From JAXMAZ01 sp046350115 (GTDB lineage: Bacteria > Planctomycetota > Planctomycetia > Gemmatales > Gemmataceae), in assembly GCA_046350115.1 (NCBI GenBank), contig JAXMAZ010000020.1:62001-126000 (forward strand): 64,000 nt of DNA. Reading direction: 5' to 3'. The position numbers were made by a program, and so were the translations under genes. The notes below the pieces were generated by a model, which worked only from the letters and a program-made list of their open reading frames with translations, did not search any database and was not told the DNA's origin. This document shows positions 43,083-52,945 of this stretch, one piece after another. How positions within the stretch are numbered: position 1 is the first letter of the stretch; each line of letters starts with the position of its first letter.

Positions 43083-46000
43083 ATGGCCACGGTGCTGCCG
43101 ACCCCGCCCGGCAAAGGGTCCAAGTTCGACGCCCGGGTGGACCAGACGCTCACCCAGGCGGTCGGCCGCATCCGGCTGAACGATCTCTTCACCGGGGGGG
43201 CGGCCGTCGCCGTCGTGACCCTCTGCTACGCCGTGGGAATGATCGCCCTGGACAGCCGGCTCGACCTGCCGATGTGGGTGCGACAGTTGTCCCTCGGCGG
43301 GTTCGCCCTGGCCGTCGGGCTGGTCGCCTACCTGTGGCTGGTCCGTCCGCTGCGGCGGGCGGTCAACCCCCGCTACGCCGCCCGGCGGGTTGAGCACACC
43401 GCCCCGGACGCCAAGAACGCGGTCATCAACTGGGTGGACCTGAAGGACCGGGAGCTACCCGAGTCGGTCCGGGCGGCGGTCGGCCAGAAGGCGGCCGCCG
43501 GGCTGGCCGGGGCGGACGTCCACAAGGCGACCGAGTCCCGGCCGCTCGTCTGGCTCGGGGCGGCGGTCGGCCTGCTTCTGGCGGCCCTGGCGGTCCTGTT
43601 CGTGCTGCTCAAGCCGGCCCCGTTCTACTCGCTCGTCGGCCGGGCGTTCAACCCGTTCGTCCAGCGGGCCATCGCCACCCGCACCTTCCTCACCCTGACC
43701 GAGCCGGGCGGCGGCGACCTGACCGTCACCGCCGGCGAATCCGTCAACGTCGCCGTTGAGATCGACGGCCGCATCCCTGCCGCGGACGGCCCCGAACCGC
43801 TGCGGCTGCTCGTCCGAGTACACCCAGGCGGCCGAGGAGTTCGACACCTACCCGCTGGCCGTCGGCGAGTCGTCCCGCACCTGGCGGCTGACGCTCCCGC
43901 CGGACCGGGTGCAGAACGGGTTCTGGTACAAGGTGGTCGGCGGCGACACCGGCACCCCCGAACACCGGGTCACGGTCCGCACCCGGCCGCTGTTCACCGG
44001 GTTCGAGGTGCAGTACGAGTCCCCGGCGTACACCCGCATCCGCCCGGCGTCGGCCAAGTTCCCCACCCCGGACGGCGACCGGGTGCTGAAGATCGATGGC
44101 TACCGCGGCACCCGTGTCACCCTGACGGCGACCGCCAACCGGCCGGTCAAGAGTGGCTGGGCGTCACTCCCCGGGGAGCCGGACCTGCACCGCGGCGAGG
44201 TGGTCGGCGAAGCTCGGGATTCGGTCCGGTTCCGGTTCGACCTGAAGCAGTCCGGGCAACTGCGGCTCGGGTTCACCACGGCCGACGACGAGGCCAGCGC
44301 CCCGGCCTCCGGGTACGCCGTCCGGGTGCTGACCGACGCCGCCCCGCAAGTCACCATCGACGCCCCGGCCGACGACCCGGTGACGGTCCCGGCGAACGGC
44401 CGGCTCGACCTGGACGCCACCGTCTCCGACGACTTCGGCATCGACCGGGTCGAGTTGAAACTGAAGCGGGTCGGGGCGCCGCTCACCTTCAAGCCGGTCC
44501 CGTACCGCGGCGGCAAGTCGTTCCGCCGGGAGGACGGCACCTACCCGACCGCCCTGACGAACTCCGGCGGGTCGCAGACCGGGTACAAGGAGACGGTCGC
44601 CCTCGCCGACCTGAAAACCCAGTCCGGCCAGCCGTACCAGCCGCAGCCGGGGGACGTGATCGAGTACTGGGTGGAGGCGACGGACAACTGCACCGAGCCG
44701 AAGCCGAACGTCGGGTCGTCGGCGGTCCGCAAGCTGACCGTCGGCCCGGCCGTCACCGACCCGCCGAAGCAGGAGCAGATCAAGAAGGACGGCCAGCAGC
44801 GGCAGGCCGAGCAGAAGAACCACGAGGCGAAGCAGGATCAGCAGCTCAAGGGCGAGAAGCGGGAGCCGAAGCAGGCCCCCGGCGCCCAGCAACCGCCCCA
44901 GGCGGACAAGCCGCCGGAGAAGCAGGAGGGTGGCGACCCGGGCGAAGGGCAGCAAGGCGGTCAGCCGCAGCCGGGCCAGCAGACGGAGCCGAAGACCGGG
45001 GAGAAAGGCGCCAACCCGTCGGAGGGCAGCCCGGCGAAGTCGAGCGACCCTGACCCGATGACCAAGCCCGACCCGCAGGCTCAGCCGAAAGAGGGGTCGC
45101 AGCCGAAGGAGGGGTCGCAGCCGAAGGAGGGAGCCAAGGAGCCGGGCGGGAAGGCCGGCACCGACGCCCAGCCGAAGGGCACCGGGTCGAAGCCGCCGGA
45201 GCCGAAGGCCATCGACCAGGAGGCCGACCAGGTCCGCAAGAAGCTGGAGAAGGCCGAGGGCAAGGGCGACAACCAGCCCGGCCAGGGCGGGGCCGGTCAG
45301 CAGCAGCCGGAACAGTTGCCGATGCCCAAGGAGCCGGGTGCCGAACGTCCCGAACAGGGCACCCAGCCGAAGCAGCCGGGCGGCCCCGGCAACCGGCCGG
45401 AGGCCGAGCAGAAGGAGATTCAGAAGGCGATCGACGACCTCGGCTCGGACGACCCGGCCAAGCGAAAGGCCGCCCAAGACAAGCTCGACCAGACCATAGG
45501 CGAGGAACAGCGGAAGCGGGCTGAGAAGCTGACCGAAGACCTCAAGTCCGGCGACCCGGAGCGGGTGGCGAAGGCCCGCAAGGAGATGGGCGAGCTGGAC
45601 CGGGAGACCGGGTCCGGCGGGGCCGGCATCCGCGACCAGGGCCGCAAGGAGGACGTCGAGCGGCTCATCCGCGAGGGCCAGGATCTCGACTCCCCGGACG
45701 AGAAGACCCGGCAGGACGCCGAGCAGAAGTTCGACGAGCGGCTCGGCAAGGACGGCCGGGAGCGGCTGCAGAAAGACATCCGCGACATGAAGTCCAAGGA
45801 CCAGGAGCAGCAGAAGAAAGCCCGCGAGGACGTGGACGAGCTGGTCAAGAAGGAGAAGAAGAAGCCGAAGCCGGCCGAGGGACCGCCGTCCGGCGACAAG
45901 CAGGACGGCAAGCAGTCCGGCCAGCCGCAGACGGGCGACAAGCCGGGCGAGAAGGCGAACGGCAAACCGCAGAAAGGCGGCAAGCCGGACGCCGGCCAGC

Positions 46001-47430
46001 TCGCCGAGAAGGCGAACGACCTCGCCTCGGACGACGCCCAGAAGCGGGAGGCGGCCGAGCAGGAGTTCGACAACGCCATCGGCAAGGAGCAGCGGGAGAA
46101 GCTGCAACAGGCGGCCAAGGACTTGAAGTCGGATGACCCGCAAAAGCGACAGGCCGCCAAGGATCAGATCGAGAAGGCCGCCCAGGAGATGGCCCAGAAG
46201 GGTGGCCAGCCCGGCGACAAGAAGCCGTCCAAGGAAGACATCGAGAAGATGGCCCAGCAGGCCCGCGACCTGAACTCGCCGGACCAGGCGAAGCGGGAGG
46301 CGGCCGAGCAGGCGCTCGACCGGAAGCTCGGCCCGGAGAACCGCAAGCAGCTTCAGCAGGACTTGAAGGACTTGAACTCGACCGACCCGGCCACCAAGGA
46401 GAAGGCCGAGCAGCGGCTCAAGGAGCAGGTCGAGAAGGCGGCCGGCCAGGGCGAGAAGAAGGGGGGCGAGCCGAAGCCCGGTGAGAAGAAGGACGGGGCC
46501 GAGGGCAAAGGCGGCGAGAAGAAGACAGGCGGTCAGCCCGGCGACAAGAAGCCGACCAAGGAGGAGATGGACAAGCTGGTCGAGAAGGCCAACGACCTCA
46601 CCTCCCCGGACGCCGCCAAGCGGGAGGCTGCCGAGAAGGAGTTCGACAAGGCGATGGGCAAGCCGGCCCGCGAGCAGATGCAGAAGGACTTGAACGACCT
46701 CAAGTCGATGGACAGGGAGGTGCGGGAGAAGGCCCAGAAGCGGGTCGAGAAGATGGCCAAGGACGCCGCCGAGAAGGCCGGGCAGAAGGGGCCGTCCAAG
46801 GAAGACATCGACAAACTCGCCGAGAAGGCCAAAGACCTGACCTCGCCGGACAAAGACAAGCGGGAGGCGGCCGAGCAGGCGCTGGACGAGGCGCTCGGTA
46901 AGGACGCCCGGGAGATGATGCAGAAGGAGCTGAACGACCTCCAGTCATCGGACAAGCAGACCCGGGAGGCGGCCCAGCAGCGGCTGGACGACCTGCTCAA
47001 GAAGGCCGGTGGCGGCAGCGACCTCGGCGGCGTGCCCAAGCCCTACGAGGACAACCCGCTCAACCGGCTGAAGTCCGCCCAGCTCCAACTGGAGAAGTTC
47101 GAGAAGGCGAAGGCGAACAAGGAAGCCCTCAAGCAGCTCGGGTACACCGAGGCCGAGTACGAGCGGTTCCTGGACGGCTACCGCAAGCGGGTGGCGGAAC
47201 TGAAAGCGGAGGCCGACCAGGCCGCCGCCGATCAGCCGAAGACCCCGGCCGGCCCGCCGAGCGTGCGGGTCGGTGAGGGGTCTGGCGGGAAGCCGCGGGC
47301 GAAGAAGGACGGCGGGGCGACCACCGCCGGCCCCGGCCCCGGCACCGCCCCGCCCGGGTTCGACGCCGCCCAGCGGAAGTTCGCCGAGGACGCGGCCAAG
47401 CTGCGGAAGCCGGAGCCGGGGAAGAAGTGA
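43083..47430 (+). CDS. Giant DUF4175-like membrane protein, interrupted by one frameshift
   Basis: Two overlapping frames join into about 1448 residues if one base is dropped near 43815-43819 (frame 1 reads LRLLVR then nonsense; the other frame resumes YTQAAEEFDTYPL). The N-terminus has three TM segments (about 40-60, 75-93, 158-177). The middle is beta-rich domains (YESPAYTRIRP, DDFGIDRVELKLK). From about residue 560 it is Lys/Glu/Gln-rich with six imperfect repeats of the form DLxSPDxxKREAAEQxxDxxLGK. Function unknown; such genes often accompany MoxR/DUF58 operons, absent here. Frameshift may be a mutation or a sequence error. Confidence 0.85.
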
Positions 47431-47475
47431 CGCGGTGCGCCGGTGGTGTCTCCACGCCCAACAGCGACGGCCCGA

Positions 47476-47608
47476 GGGGAGGGCGAGGCTCCTGCCGAGC
47501 CGGGGAGCTCGTGGCAACGGGCGGGCGCCACACCGGCGATTACCGACGGGAATGTGTGACGGCGGCTGCCCACGCGCTCCCCGGCTCGGCGGGAGCCTCG
47601 CCCTCCCC
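47476..47608. repeat. Family B palindrome
   Basis: The arms 47476-47508 and 47576-47608 match at 32 of 33 positions (GGGGAGGGCGAGGCTCCTGC...). Placed between the giant protein gene and hscA. Confidence 0.95.
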
Positions 47609-47708
47609 CGGTCACTCTCACCGCCCCGGGGCCGGGTCGGCACGGTCGTGAGCGGCTGACCGCCTATCATGTCAGCAGACGCCCGTTGACCCCCGGACCG
47701 CCCGGCCC

Positions 47709-49610
47709 ATGACCGCCTCGCCTGTCGTCGGCATCGACCTCGGCACCACCTTCTCCCTCGCCGCCTACGTCCGCGACGGCAAGCCGGAGGTCGTCCGGGA
47801 CGACCGCGGCGTCGCCCTGGTGCCGAGCGTCGTCAGCTTCGCCGACGACGGCTCCGTCCTGGTCGGCCAGGCTGCTAAGGACCGAGCGCTCGCCGACCCC
47901 GAACACACCGTCTTCAGCGTCAAGCGGCTGATGGGCCGCACCCTCGCCGAACTGGCCGCCGACCTGCCGCACATCCCCCACCAGCTCGTCGAACGCGACG
48001 CCGGGGACGGCCGGACCGTCCTGCGGGTGCGGGTCGGCGGCAAGGAGCTGACGCCGGAGGAACTGTCGGCGCTCATCCTGAAGGAGGTCCGCAAGCGGGC
48101 CGGCAACCCGACGAAGGCCGTCATCACCGTCCCGGCGTACTTCGACGACGCCCAGCGGCAGGCCACCCGGGACGCCGGCCGGATCGCCGGGCTGGACGTG
48201 CTGCGGATCGTCAACGAGCCGACCGCCGCCGCCCTCGCCTACGGGCTGGACAAGGGGGACGCCGGCACCGTCGTCGTCTACGACCTCGGCGGCGGCACCT
48301 TCGACTGCTCGGTCCTGTCGCTGCAAGACGGCGTGTTCCGGGTGCTGGCCACCAACGGCGACACCCGGCTCGGCGGGGACGACTTCGACCGCGCCCTCAT
48401 GAGCCTGGCCGCGAACGAGATGGGCGTGGACTTGACCGCCGCCCGCGACCCGCACCTGCTTCAAAGCCTTCGAGACGCGGCCGAGCGGTGCAAGATCGCG
48501 CTGAGTACAGCGGAATCGGCGGATCTGGTGTGTGGTCCGCTCGCTCCGCGAGCGGCCGGGACTGCACCCGGCACCGAGGACGACACCCGGGCGAGATGCG
48601 CCGACCGCTCGCGGAGCGAGCGGACCACACACCGCCAGACCGTGACCCGCCCCGAGTTCGAATCGCTCGTCAAGCCGCTGGTGGACCGGTCGCTGGCCAA
48701 GTGCCGGTCGGCCCTGCGGGACGCCGGCCTCACCCCGGCCCAGGTCGGCGAAGTCGTCCTGGTCGGCGGCAGCACCCGGGTGCCGCTCGTCCGCCGGCTG
48801 GTGGCCGACTTCTTCGGCAAGCCCCCGCACACCGACCTCAACCCGGACGAGGTGGTCGCCCTCGGGGCGGCGGTGCAGGCGGACATCCTGGCCGGCAACC
48901 GCCGCTCGACGCTGCTGCTCGACGTGGTGCCGCTGTCGCTCGGCATCGAGACGCTCGGCGGCGTCGTGGACAAAGTGATCCACCGGAACACGACCGTCCC
49001 GTGCCGGGCCACCCAGCGGTACAGCACCTCGGCGGACGGCCAGACCAAGGTGCAGATCGGCATCTACCAGGGCGAACGCGAACTGACCCGGGACTGCCGC
49101 AAGCTCGGCGAGTTCGTCCTGTCCGGGGTGCCGCCGATGCCGGCCGGGCTGCCGCAGTTGGACGTCACCTTCCTGGTGGACGCCAACGGCCAGCTCACCG
49201 TGTCGGCAGTCGAGCAGCGGAGCGGGACGGCCGCCGAGGTGACGGTGAAGGCGGCCCACGGCCTCTCCCCGGCCGAGGTCGAGTCGCTGGTGCTGGCGAG
49301 CGTCGAGCACGCCCACGCGGACTTCACCGCCCGTCGGCTGATCGAACTCCGCAACAAGGCCGAGGCGGATTTGCGGCACACCGCGAAGGGGCTGGCGACG
49401 GCCGGTGACACCCTGACCCCCGGCCAACGCGACCGCATCGACCGGGCGACCGACGCCCTCAAAGCCGCGATCGCCGGCACCGACGTGGCCGCCCTGCAGC
49501 GAGCCGGCGACGAGTTCGGGGCCGCCACCGAGCCGCTGGCCGAGGCGGTCATGAGTACCGTGACGAAGGCGGTACTGAGTGGCAAGCGAGAGGACGAGAT
49601 CGGCTTGTAG
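47709..49610 (+). CDS. hscA: HscA-type Hsp70 chaperone with a translated palindrome
   Basis: 633 residues. Hsp70 motifs are GIDLGTTFSLA, VPAYFDDAQRQ, NEPTAAALAYG, YDLGGGTFD and VVLVGGSTRVPLVR. It matches HscA rather than DnaK in SVKRLMGRTLAEL, the short linker, the QGERELTRDCRKLGEF strand and IETLGGVVDKVIHRNTT. The iscX neighbour agrees. HscA helps transfer Fe-S clusters from IscU. Residues about 273-309 come from a palindrome inserted in the ATPase domain, where E. coli HscA has only about eight residues. The TAG stop is supplied by another palindrome. Confidence 0.9.
   Translation: MTASPVVGIDLGTTFSLAAYVRDGKPEVVRDDRGVALVPSVVSFADDGSVLVGQAAKDRALADPEHTVFSVKRLMGRTLAELAADLPHIPHQLVERDAGDGRTVLRVRVGGKELTPEELSALILKEVRKRAGNPTKAVITVPAYFDDAQRQATRDAGRIAGLDVLRIVNEPTAAALAYGLDKGDAGTVVVYDLGGGTFDCSVLSLQDGVFRVLATNGDTRLGGDDFDRALMSLAANEMGVDLTAARDPHLLQSLRDAAERCKIALSTAESADLVCGPLAPRAAGTAPGTEDDTRARCADRSRSERTTHRQTVTRPEFESLVKPLVDRSLAKCRSALRDAGLTPAQVGEVVLVGGSTRVPLVRRLVADFFGKPPHTDLNPDEVVALGAAVQADILAGNRRSTLLLDVVPLSLGIETLGGVVDKVIHRNTTVPCRATQRYSTSADGQTKVQIGIYQGERELTRDCRKLGEFVLSGVPPMPAGLPQLDVTFLVDANGQLTVSAVEQRSGTAAEVTVKAAHGLSPAEVESLVLASVEHAHADFTARRLIELRNKAEADLRHTAKGLATAGDTLTPGQRDRIDRATDALKAAIAGTDVAALQRAGDEFGAATEPLAEAVMSTVTKAVLSGKREDEIGL
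48527..48633. repeat. Palindrome inside hscA, in frame (GGTGTGTGGTCCGCTCGCTC)
   Basis: The arms 48527-48555 and 48605-48633 are perfect 29-bp inverted repeats with a 49-nt loop. The reading frame passes through without a stop, giving an Arg/Ala/Thr-rich loop between ALSTAESADL and TVTRPEFESL. Confidence 0.95.
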
Positions 49611-49662
49611 GGTCCGCTGTGCGGAAAGTGGGAGCGCAACCGGTCCGCACAGCGGACCCTAC
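49607..49662. repeat. Short family A-like palindrome between hscA and iscX
   Basis: The arms 49607-49625 and 49644-49662 (GTAGGGTCCGCTGTGCGGA and complement) are perfect 19-bp inverted repeats. The left end contains the hscA stop. The right end lies directly before the GGAG ribosome site of iscX, so a transcript hairpin could affect iscX translation. Confidence 0.95.
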
Positions 49663-49675
49663 GGAGAGCCAGCCC

Positions 49676-49891
49676 ATGACCTGGACCGACGCCCGCGAGA
49701 TCGGCGAGCTGCTGTTCGAGCGGTACGACACCCTCGACCCGTTGACCGTCCGGTTCACCGACCTGCACAAGTGGGTGATGGACCTGGAGGGGTTCGAGGG
49801 GAAGGCGGACGAGTCGAGCGAGAAGCGTTTGGAGGCCATCCAGATGGCCTGGTACGACGAGTGGAAGGACGAGTACGGGCCGGAGAAGTAG
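49676..49891 (+). CDS. iscX: IscX, iron-sulfur assembly adaptor
   Basis: 71 residues, normal for IscX. MTWTDAREIGELLFERYDTL, VRFTDLHKWVMDLEGFEG and the final LEAIQMAWYDEWKDEY are the family's conserved positions, including the acidic surface that binds the cysteine desulfurase IscS. IscX binds iron and tunes IscS in other bacteria. It follows hscA as in proteobacterial isc operons, but iscS, iscU, hscB and fdx are not in the window. ATG 49676 is preceded by GGAG. Confidence 0.9.
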   Translation: MTWTDAREIGELLFERYDTLDPLTVRFTDLHKWVMDLEGFEGKADESSEKRLEAIQMAWYDEWKDEYGPEK

Positions 49892-49909
49892 CGCCGAGGG
49901 GTCAGCCGG

Positions 49910-51415
49910 TCACGGCCCGGCCAACCCCCTCTCGGGCTTGCGATGGTACGTTTCGGTGAGTTCGGCCAGCCGCTCGAACTGGCCGTGCCGGACTTGGTCC
50001 GGGGTGAACCGCCAGGCCCAGTTCCCGTCCGCCACCCCGGGGACGTTCATCCGGGCCTCGGTGCCCAGCTCCAGCACGTCCTGCAGCGGAGCGACGGCCA
50101 CGTCCGCCACCGACGCCCAGGCCAGCCGGATCAGGTCCCACGCCGGGCTACCGACCTCCCGGCCGAGGTATCGGGCGACCGTCCGCCGGTCCGTGTCGCT
50201 CAGCCTGGCGTACCAGCCGTTGGTGGTGTCGTTGTCGTGGGTGCCGGTGTACGCGACGGTGTTCCGGTCGTAGAAGTGCGGCCAGTACGGGTTGTCCGAT
50301 CCGCCGAGCATGAACTGGAGGACCCGCATCCCCGGGTAGCCGAACCGCTGCCGCAGGGCGTGCACGTCGGCGGTGATCAGGCCCAAGTCCTCGGCGACCA
50401 GCGGCAGTTCGCCGAGCTGGCCGCTGAGGGCGTCGAACAGCCCGGCCCCGGGGCCGTCCACCCACCGGCCGTTGCGGGCGGTCGTCTCCCCGGCCGGGAT
50501 GTGCCAGGCGGCGGCGAACCCGCGGAAGTGATCGAGCCGGACCAGGTCGCACTGGGCGAACAGCCGCTGAAGGCGAGCGGCCCACCAGGCGTAGTCGGTG
50601 GCGGCCATCCGGTCCCAGTCGTACAGCGGGTTGCCCCAGTGCTGGCCGTCGGCCGCGAAGTAGTCCGGCGGCACCCCGGCCACGACCTTCGGCTGGAACT
50701 GCTTGTCGAGCAGGAACTGGTCCGGGTTGGCCCACACGTCGGCCGAGTCGGCGGACACGAAGATCGGGGCGTCGCCGAACAGCTTCACCTGGTGCTCGCC
50801 GCACACCCGCCGCAGCTCGGCCCACTGGCGGTCGAACAGGAACTGGCCGAACCGGTGCATCCGCACCTCGGCCGCCAGCTTGGCTTCCATCGCCCCGACG
50901 GCGACCGGGTCGCGGGCGAGCAGGTCAGCCGGCCAGTCGGTCAGGGCCGCACCGCCCAGCGCCTCCCGGATCGCCAGGAGCAGCGAATAGTCCGCCAGCC
51001 AGCCGGCCTCCCGGTCGCAGTAGGCGTCGAACTCGTGCTTCAGTTCGCCCGGCCCGCTCCCGCCGCGGAACCGGTCCCAGGCCGCCCGGACCAGTTTCCC
51101 CTTGAAGTCCAGCACCCGGGGGAAATCCACCCGGTCGGCCGGGAACGACTGCCCGCCGCCGAACCCGGCCGGCAGGAGGCCGTCCCGCTCCAGCAGTTCG
51201 GGGCTGAGCAGGGCGACGTTGCCGGCGAACGCGGACACGCTCTGGTACGGCGACCCGCCGAACCCGGTCGGGGTGGTAGGCAGGATCTGCCACCACGTCT
51301 GGCCGAACGCGGCCAGGGTGCGGACCCACTGGTGGGCGGCCGGCCCGAGGTCGCCGACCCCGAACGGGCCGGGCAGGCTGGTCGGGTGGAGCAGGAGGCC
51401 GGAGGAGCGGTGCAT
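49910..51415 (-). CDS. malQ: 4-alpha-glucanotransferase (amylomaltase)
   Basis: 501 residues, GH77. Motifs are LLHPTSLPGPFGVGDLG, WWQILPTTPTGFG, the nucleophile region VRLDHFRGF, acid/base LVAEDLGLI, and the third acid in YTGTHDNDT. It disproportionates alpha-1,4-glucans in glycogen or maltodextrin metabolism in the cytoplasm. Convergent with iscX; two family A palindromes lie just upstream of its start. Confidence 0.95.
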   Translation of the reverse strand: MHRSSGLLLHPTSLPGPFGVGDLGPAAHQWVRTLAAFGQTWWQILPTTPTGFGGSPYQSVSAFAGNVALLSPELLERDGLLPAGFGGGQSFPADRVDFPRVLDFKGKLVRAAWDRFRGGSGPGELKHEFDAYCDREAGWLADYSLLLAIREALGGAALTDWPADLLARDPVAVGAMEAKLAAEVRMHRFGQFLFDRQWAELRRVCGEHQVKLFGDAPIFVSADSADVWANPDQFLLDKQFQPKVVAGVPPDYFAADGQHWGNPLYDWDRMAATDYAWWAARLQRLFAQCDLVRLDHFRGFAAAWHIPAGETTARNGRWVDGPGAGLFDALSGQLGELPLVAEDLGLITADVHALRQRFGYPGMRVLQFMLGGSDNPYWPHFYDRNTVAYTGTHDNDTTNGWYARLSDTDRRTVARYLGREVGSPAWDLIRLAWASVADVAVAPLQDVLELGTEARMNVPGVADGNWAWRFTPDQVRHGQFERLAELTETYHRKPERGLAGP

Positions 51416-51428
51416 GGAGGTCCATACT

Positions 51429-51537
51429 GTAGGGTGCGTTGAGGCTTTGCGAAACGCACCGTCGGGACTTCACCCCTCGGTTGCCGTCGCTGCCGGGCCG
51501 GTGCGTTTCGTCGCCGAGCCTCCTCAACGCACCCTAC
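51429..51537. repeat. Family A palindrome, tandem pair copy 1
   Basis: Ends GTAGGGTGCGTTGAGGCTTT and CCTCAACGCACCCTAC. The loop CTTCACCCCTCGGTTGCCGT is nearly identical to that of the next copy, showing recent copying or common descent. Confidence 0.93.
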
Positions 51538-51574
51538 GAAATTGCCCCGACTGCTACCACACCCGGTGTTTTTC

Positions 51575-51685
51575 GTAGGGTGCGTGGAGGCTTTGCGGAA
51601 CGCACCGGAGAGGCTTCACCCCTCAGTTGCCGTCGCTGCCGGGCCGGTGCGTTGCGCTCCCAGAGCCTCGCTCCACGCACCCTAC
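51575..51685. repeat. Family A palindrome, tandem pair copy 2
   Basis: Ends GTAGGGTGCGTGGAGGCTTT and CTCCACGCACCCTAC. The loop CTTCACCCCTCAGTTGCCGT and following GTCGCTGCCGGGCCGGTGCG match copy 1. A further CCCTAC half-end lies near 51742. No gene is seen in 51416-51752. Confidence 0.93.
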
Positions 51686-51752
51686 AGAACCGGCAACGAC
51701 TCTCTGCCCGGGCCGGCGGGCCTCCCAAAGCGTCGGAGCCGCCCTACAGGTT

Positions 51753-52919
51753 TCACCACACCCGGCAGAAGACGGCCTTCAGATACCGCCCCTCCGGGAC
51801 GTGGGCCAGGAACGGGTGGTCGGCGGCAGCCCCGCGGACCTCGAACACCTGGACCGTCCGCCCGGCCATCCAGCCGGCCCGCTTGAGCGTCTCCAGGAAG
51901 TCGGGTTCCGAGACCAGGCCGGTGCAGGAGCAGGTGAGGAACACGCCGCCCGGCTTGACCGCCTGGAGGGCCAGCTTGTTCATGTCGTGGTACTTCTTAA
52001 GCGCGCCCATCACGTCGTCCCGGTCCCGGGTGAGTTTCGCCGGGTCGAGCACCACCACGTCGAACCGCTCGCCGTTCGGCAGCACGTCCCGTAGCCAGGG
52101 GAACAGGTCCGCCTGGACGAACCGGATGTCCGCCTTGTTCAGCTTGGCGTTCTGCTTCGCCAGGTCGATGGCCGACTCGTCCAGGTCCACGCCGACGACT
52201 TCGGCCGCCCCGCCCCTGGCCTTGGCGTAGACGCCGAACCCGCCGGTGTTGCAGCACAGGTCGAGCACACGCTTGCCGCCGCAGAAGGTCGAGAGCCGGA
52301 GGCGGTTGTCCCGCTGGTCGGCGAAGAACCCGGTCTTGTGCTTGCCCCCCGGGGCGACCCGGAACCGCACCCCGTGTTCGGTGATGACACCCGGCTCGGG
52401 CGGCAGCGGGGGGTGGCAGTCGAACGACTCCTGCTTCTGGACGTGCTCTTCGGCGAACCAGTAGAACCGGCTGCCGGGGTAGTGGGCGAGCAGCGCCGCC
52501 TGGATCGCCTCCCGCTGGCGGAACATGCCGGCGGCGAAGAACTCCAGCACCAGGGTGTCGGCGAACCGGTCCACGACGAGGCCGCTCAGCCCGTCCGCCT
52601 CCGAGTGGACCAGCCGGTACGCGTTCGTCACCGCGTCCAGGCTCAGGAGGTCACGACGCAGCTCGACCGCCCGCGTGATGCGTTTGCGAAAGAACTCGGC
52701 GTCCACCGGCTCGTTCTGGTCCGCCGTGAGGACGCGGAGGGTGATCCGGCTGTGCCCGTTGTAGAACCCGCGGCCGACCCACTGGCCGGCCTTATCGGCG
52801 ATGTCCACGACGGTGCCGGGCGGGATGCGGGGCGGCCGCTCGACCATCCGCTGGAAGATCCACGGGTGGGACGAGCGGCGGTCGATCTTCAGGCGGACCT
52901 GCGGGAGTGAGTCAGGCAT
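51753..52919 (-). CDS. Class I rRNA methyltransferase, RlmI-like
   Basis: 388 residues. The N-terminal PUA-like part (SSHPWIFQRMVERPP, GQWVGRGFYN) is followed by a RlmI-type core: GFFADQRDNR, the SAM loop VLDLCCNTGGFGVYA, VGVDLDESAI, motif IV VVLDPAKLTR and catalytic-type Cys in LTCSCTGLV. This fits the 23S rRNA m5C-methyltransferase RlmI family. The exact target base is inferred. The gene follows the zinc-type ABC ATPase gene by 26 bp. Confidence 0.9.
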   Translation of the reverse strand: MPDSLPQVRLKIDRRSSHPWIFQRMVERPPRIPPGTVVDIADKAGQWVGRGFYNGHSRITLRVLTADQNEPVDAEFFRKRITRAVELRRDLLSLDAVTNAYRLVHSEADGLSGLVVDRFADTLVLEFFAAGMFRQREAIQAALLAHYPGSRFYWFAEEHVQKQESFDCHPPLPPEPGVITEHGVRFRVAPGGKHKTGFFADQRDNRLRLSTFCGGKRVLDLCCNTGGFGVYAKARGGAAEVVGVDLDESAIDLAKQNAKLNKADIRFVQADLFPWLRDVLPNGERFDVVVLDPAKLTRDRDDVMGALKKYHDMNKLALQAVKPGGVFLTCSCTGLVSEPDFLETLKRAGWMAGRTVQVFEVRGAAADHPFLAHVPEGRYLKAVFCRVW

Positions 52920-52945
52920 GCGGGCATTGTACGGGCGGCGGCCGG

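Noticed and set aside
44164..46143. 659-codon minus-strand Leu/Arg-rich frame looking like a membrane protein
   Set aside because: It is the complement of the Lys/Glu/Gln repeat region, which automatically yields Leu-rich antisense peptides. There is no ribosome site or family motif.
47709..49610. DnaK rather than HscA
   Set aside because: The SVKRLMGR, IETLGGVVDKVIHRNTT and QGERELTRDCR segments and the adjacent iscX favour HscA; no grpE or dnaJ is adjacent.
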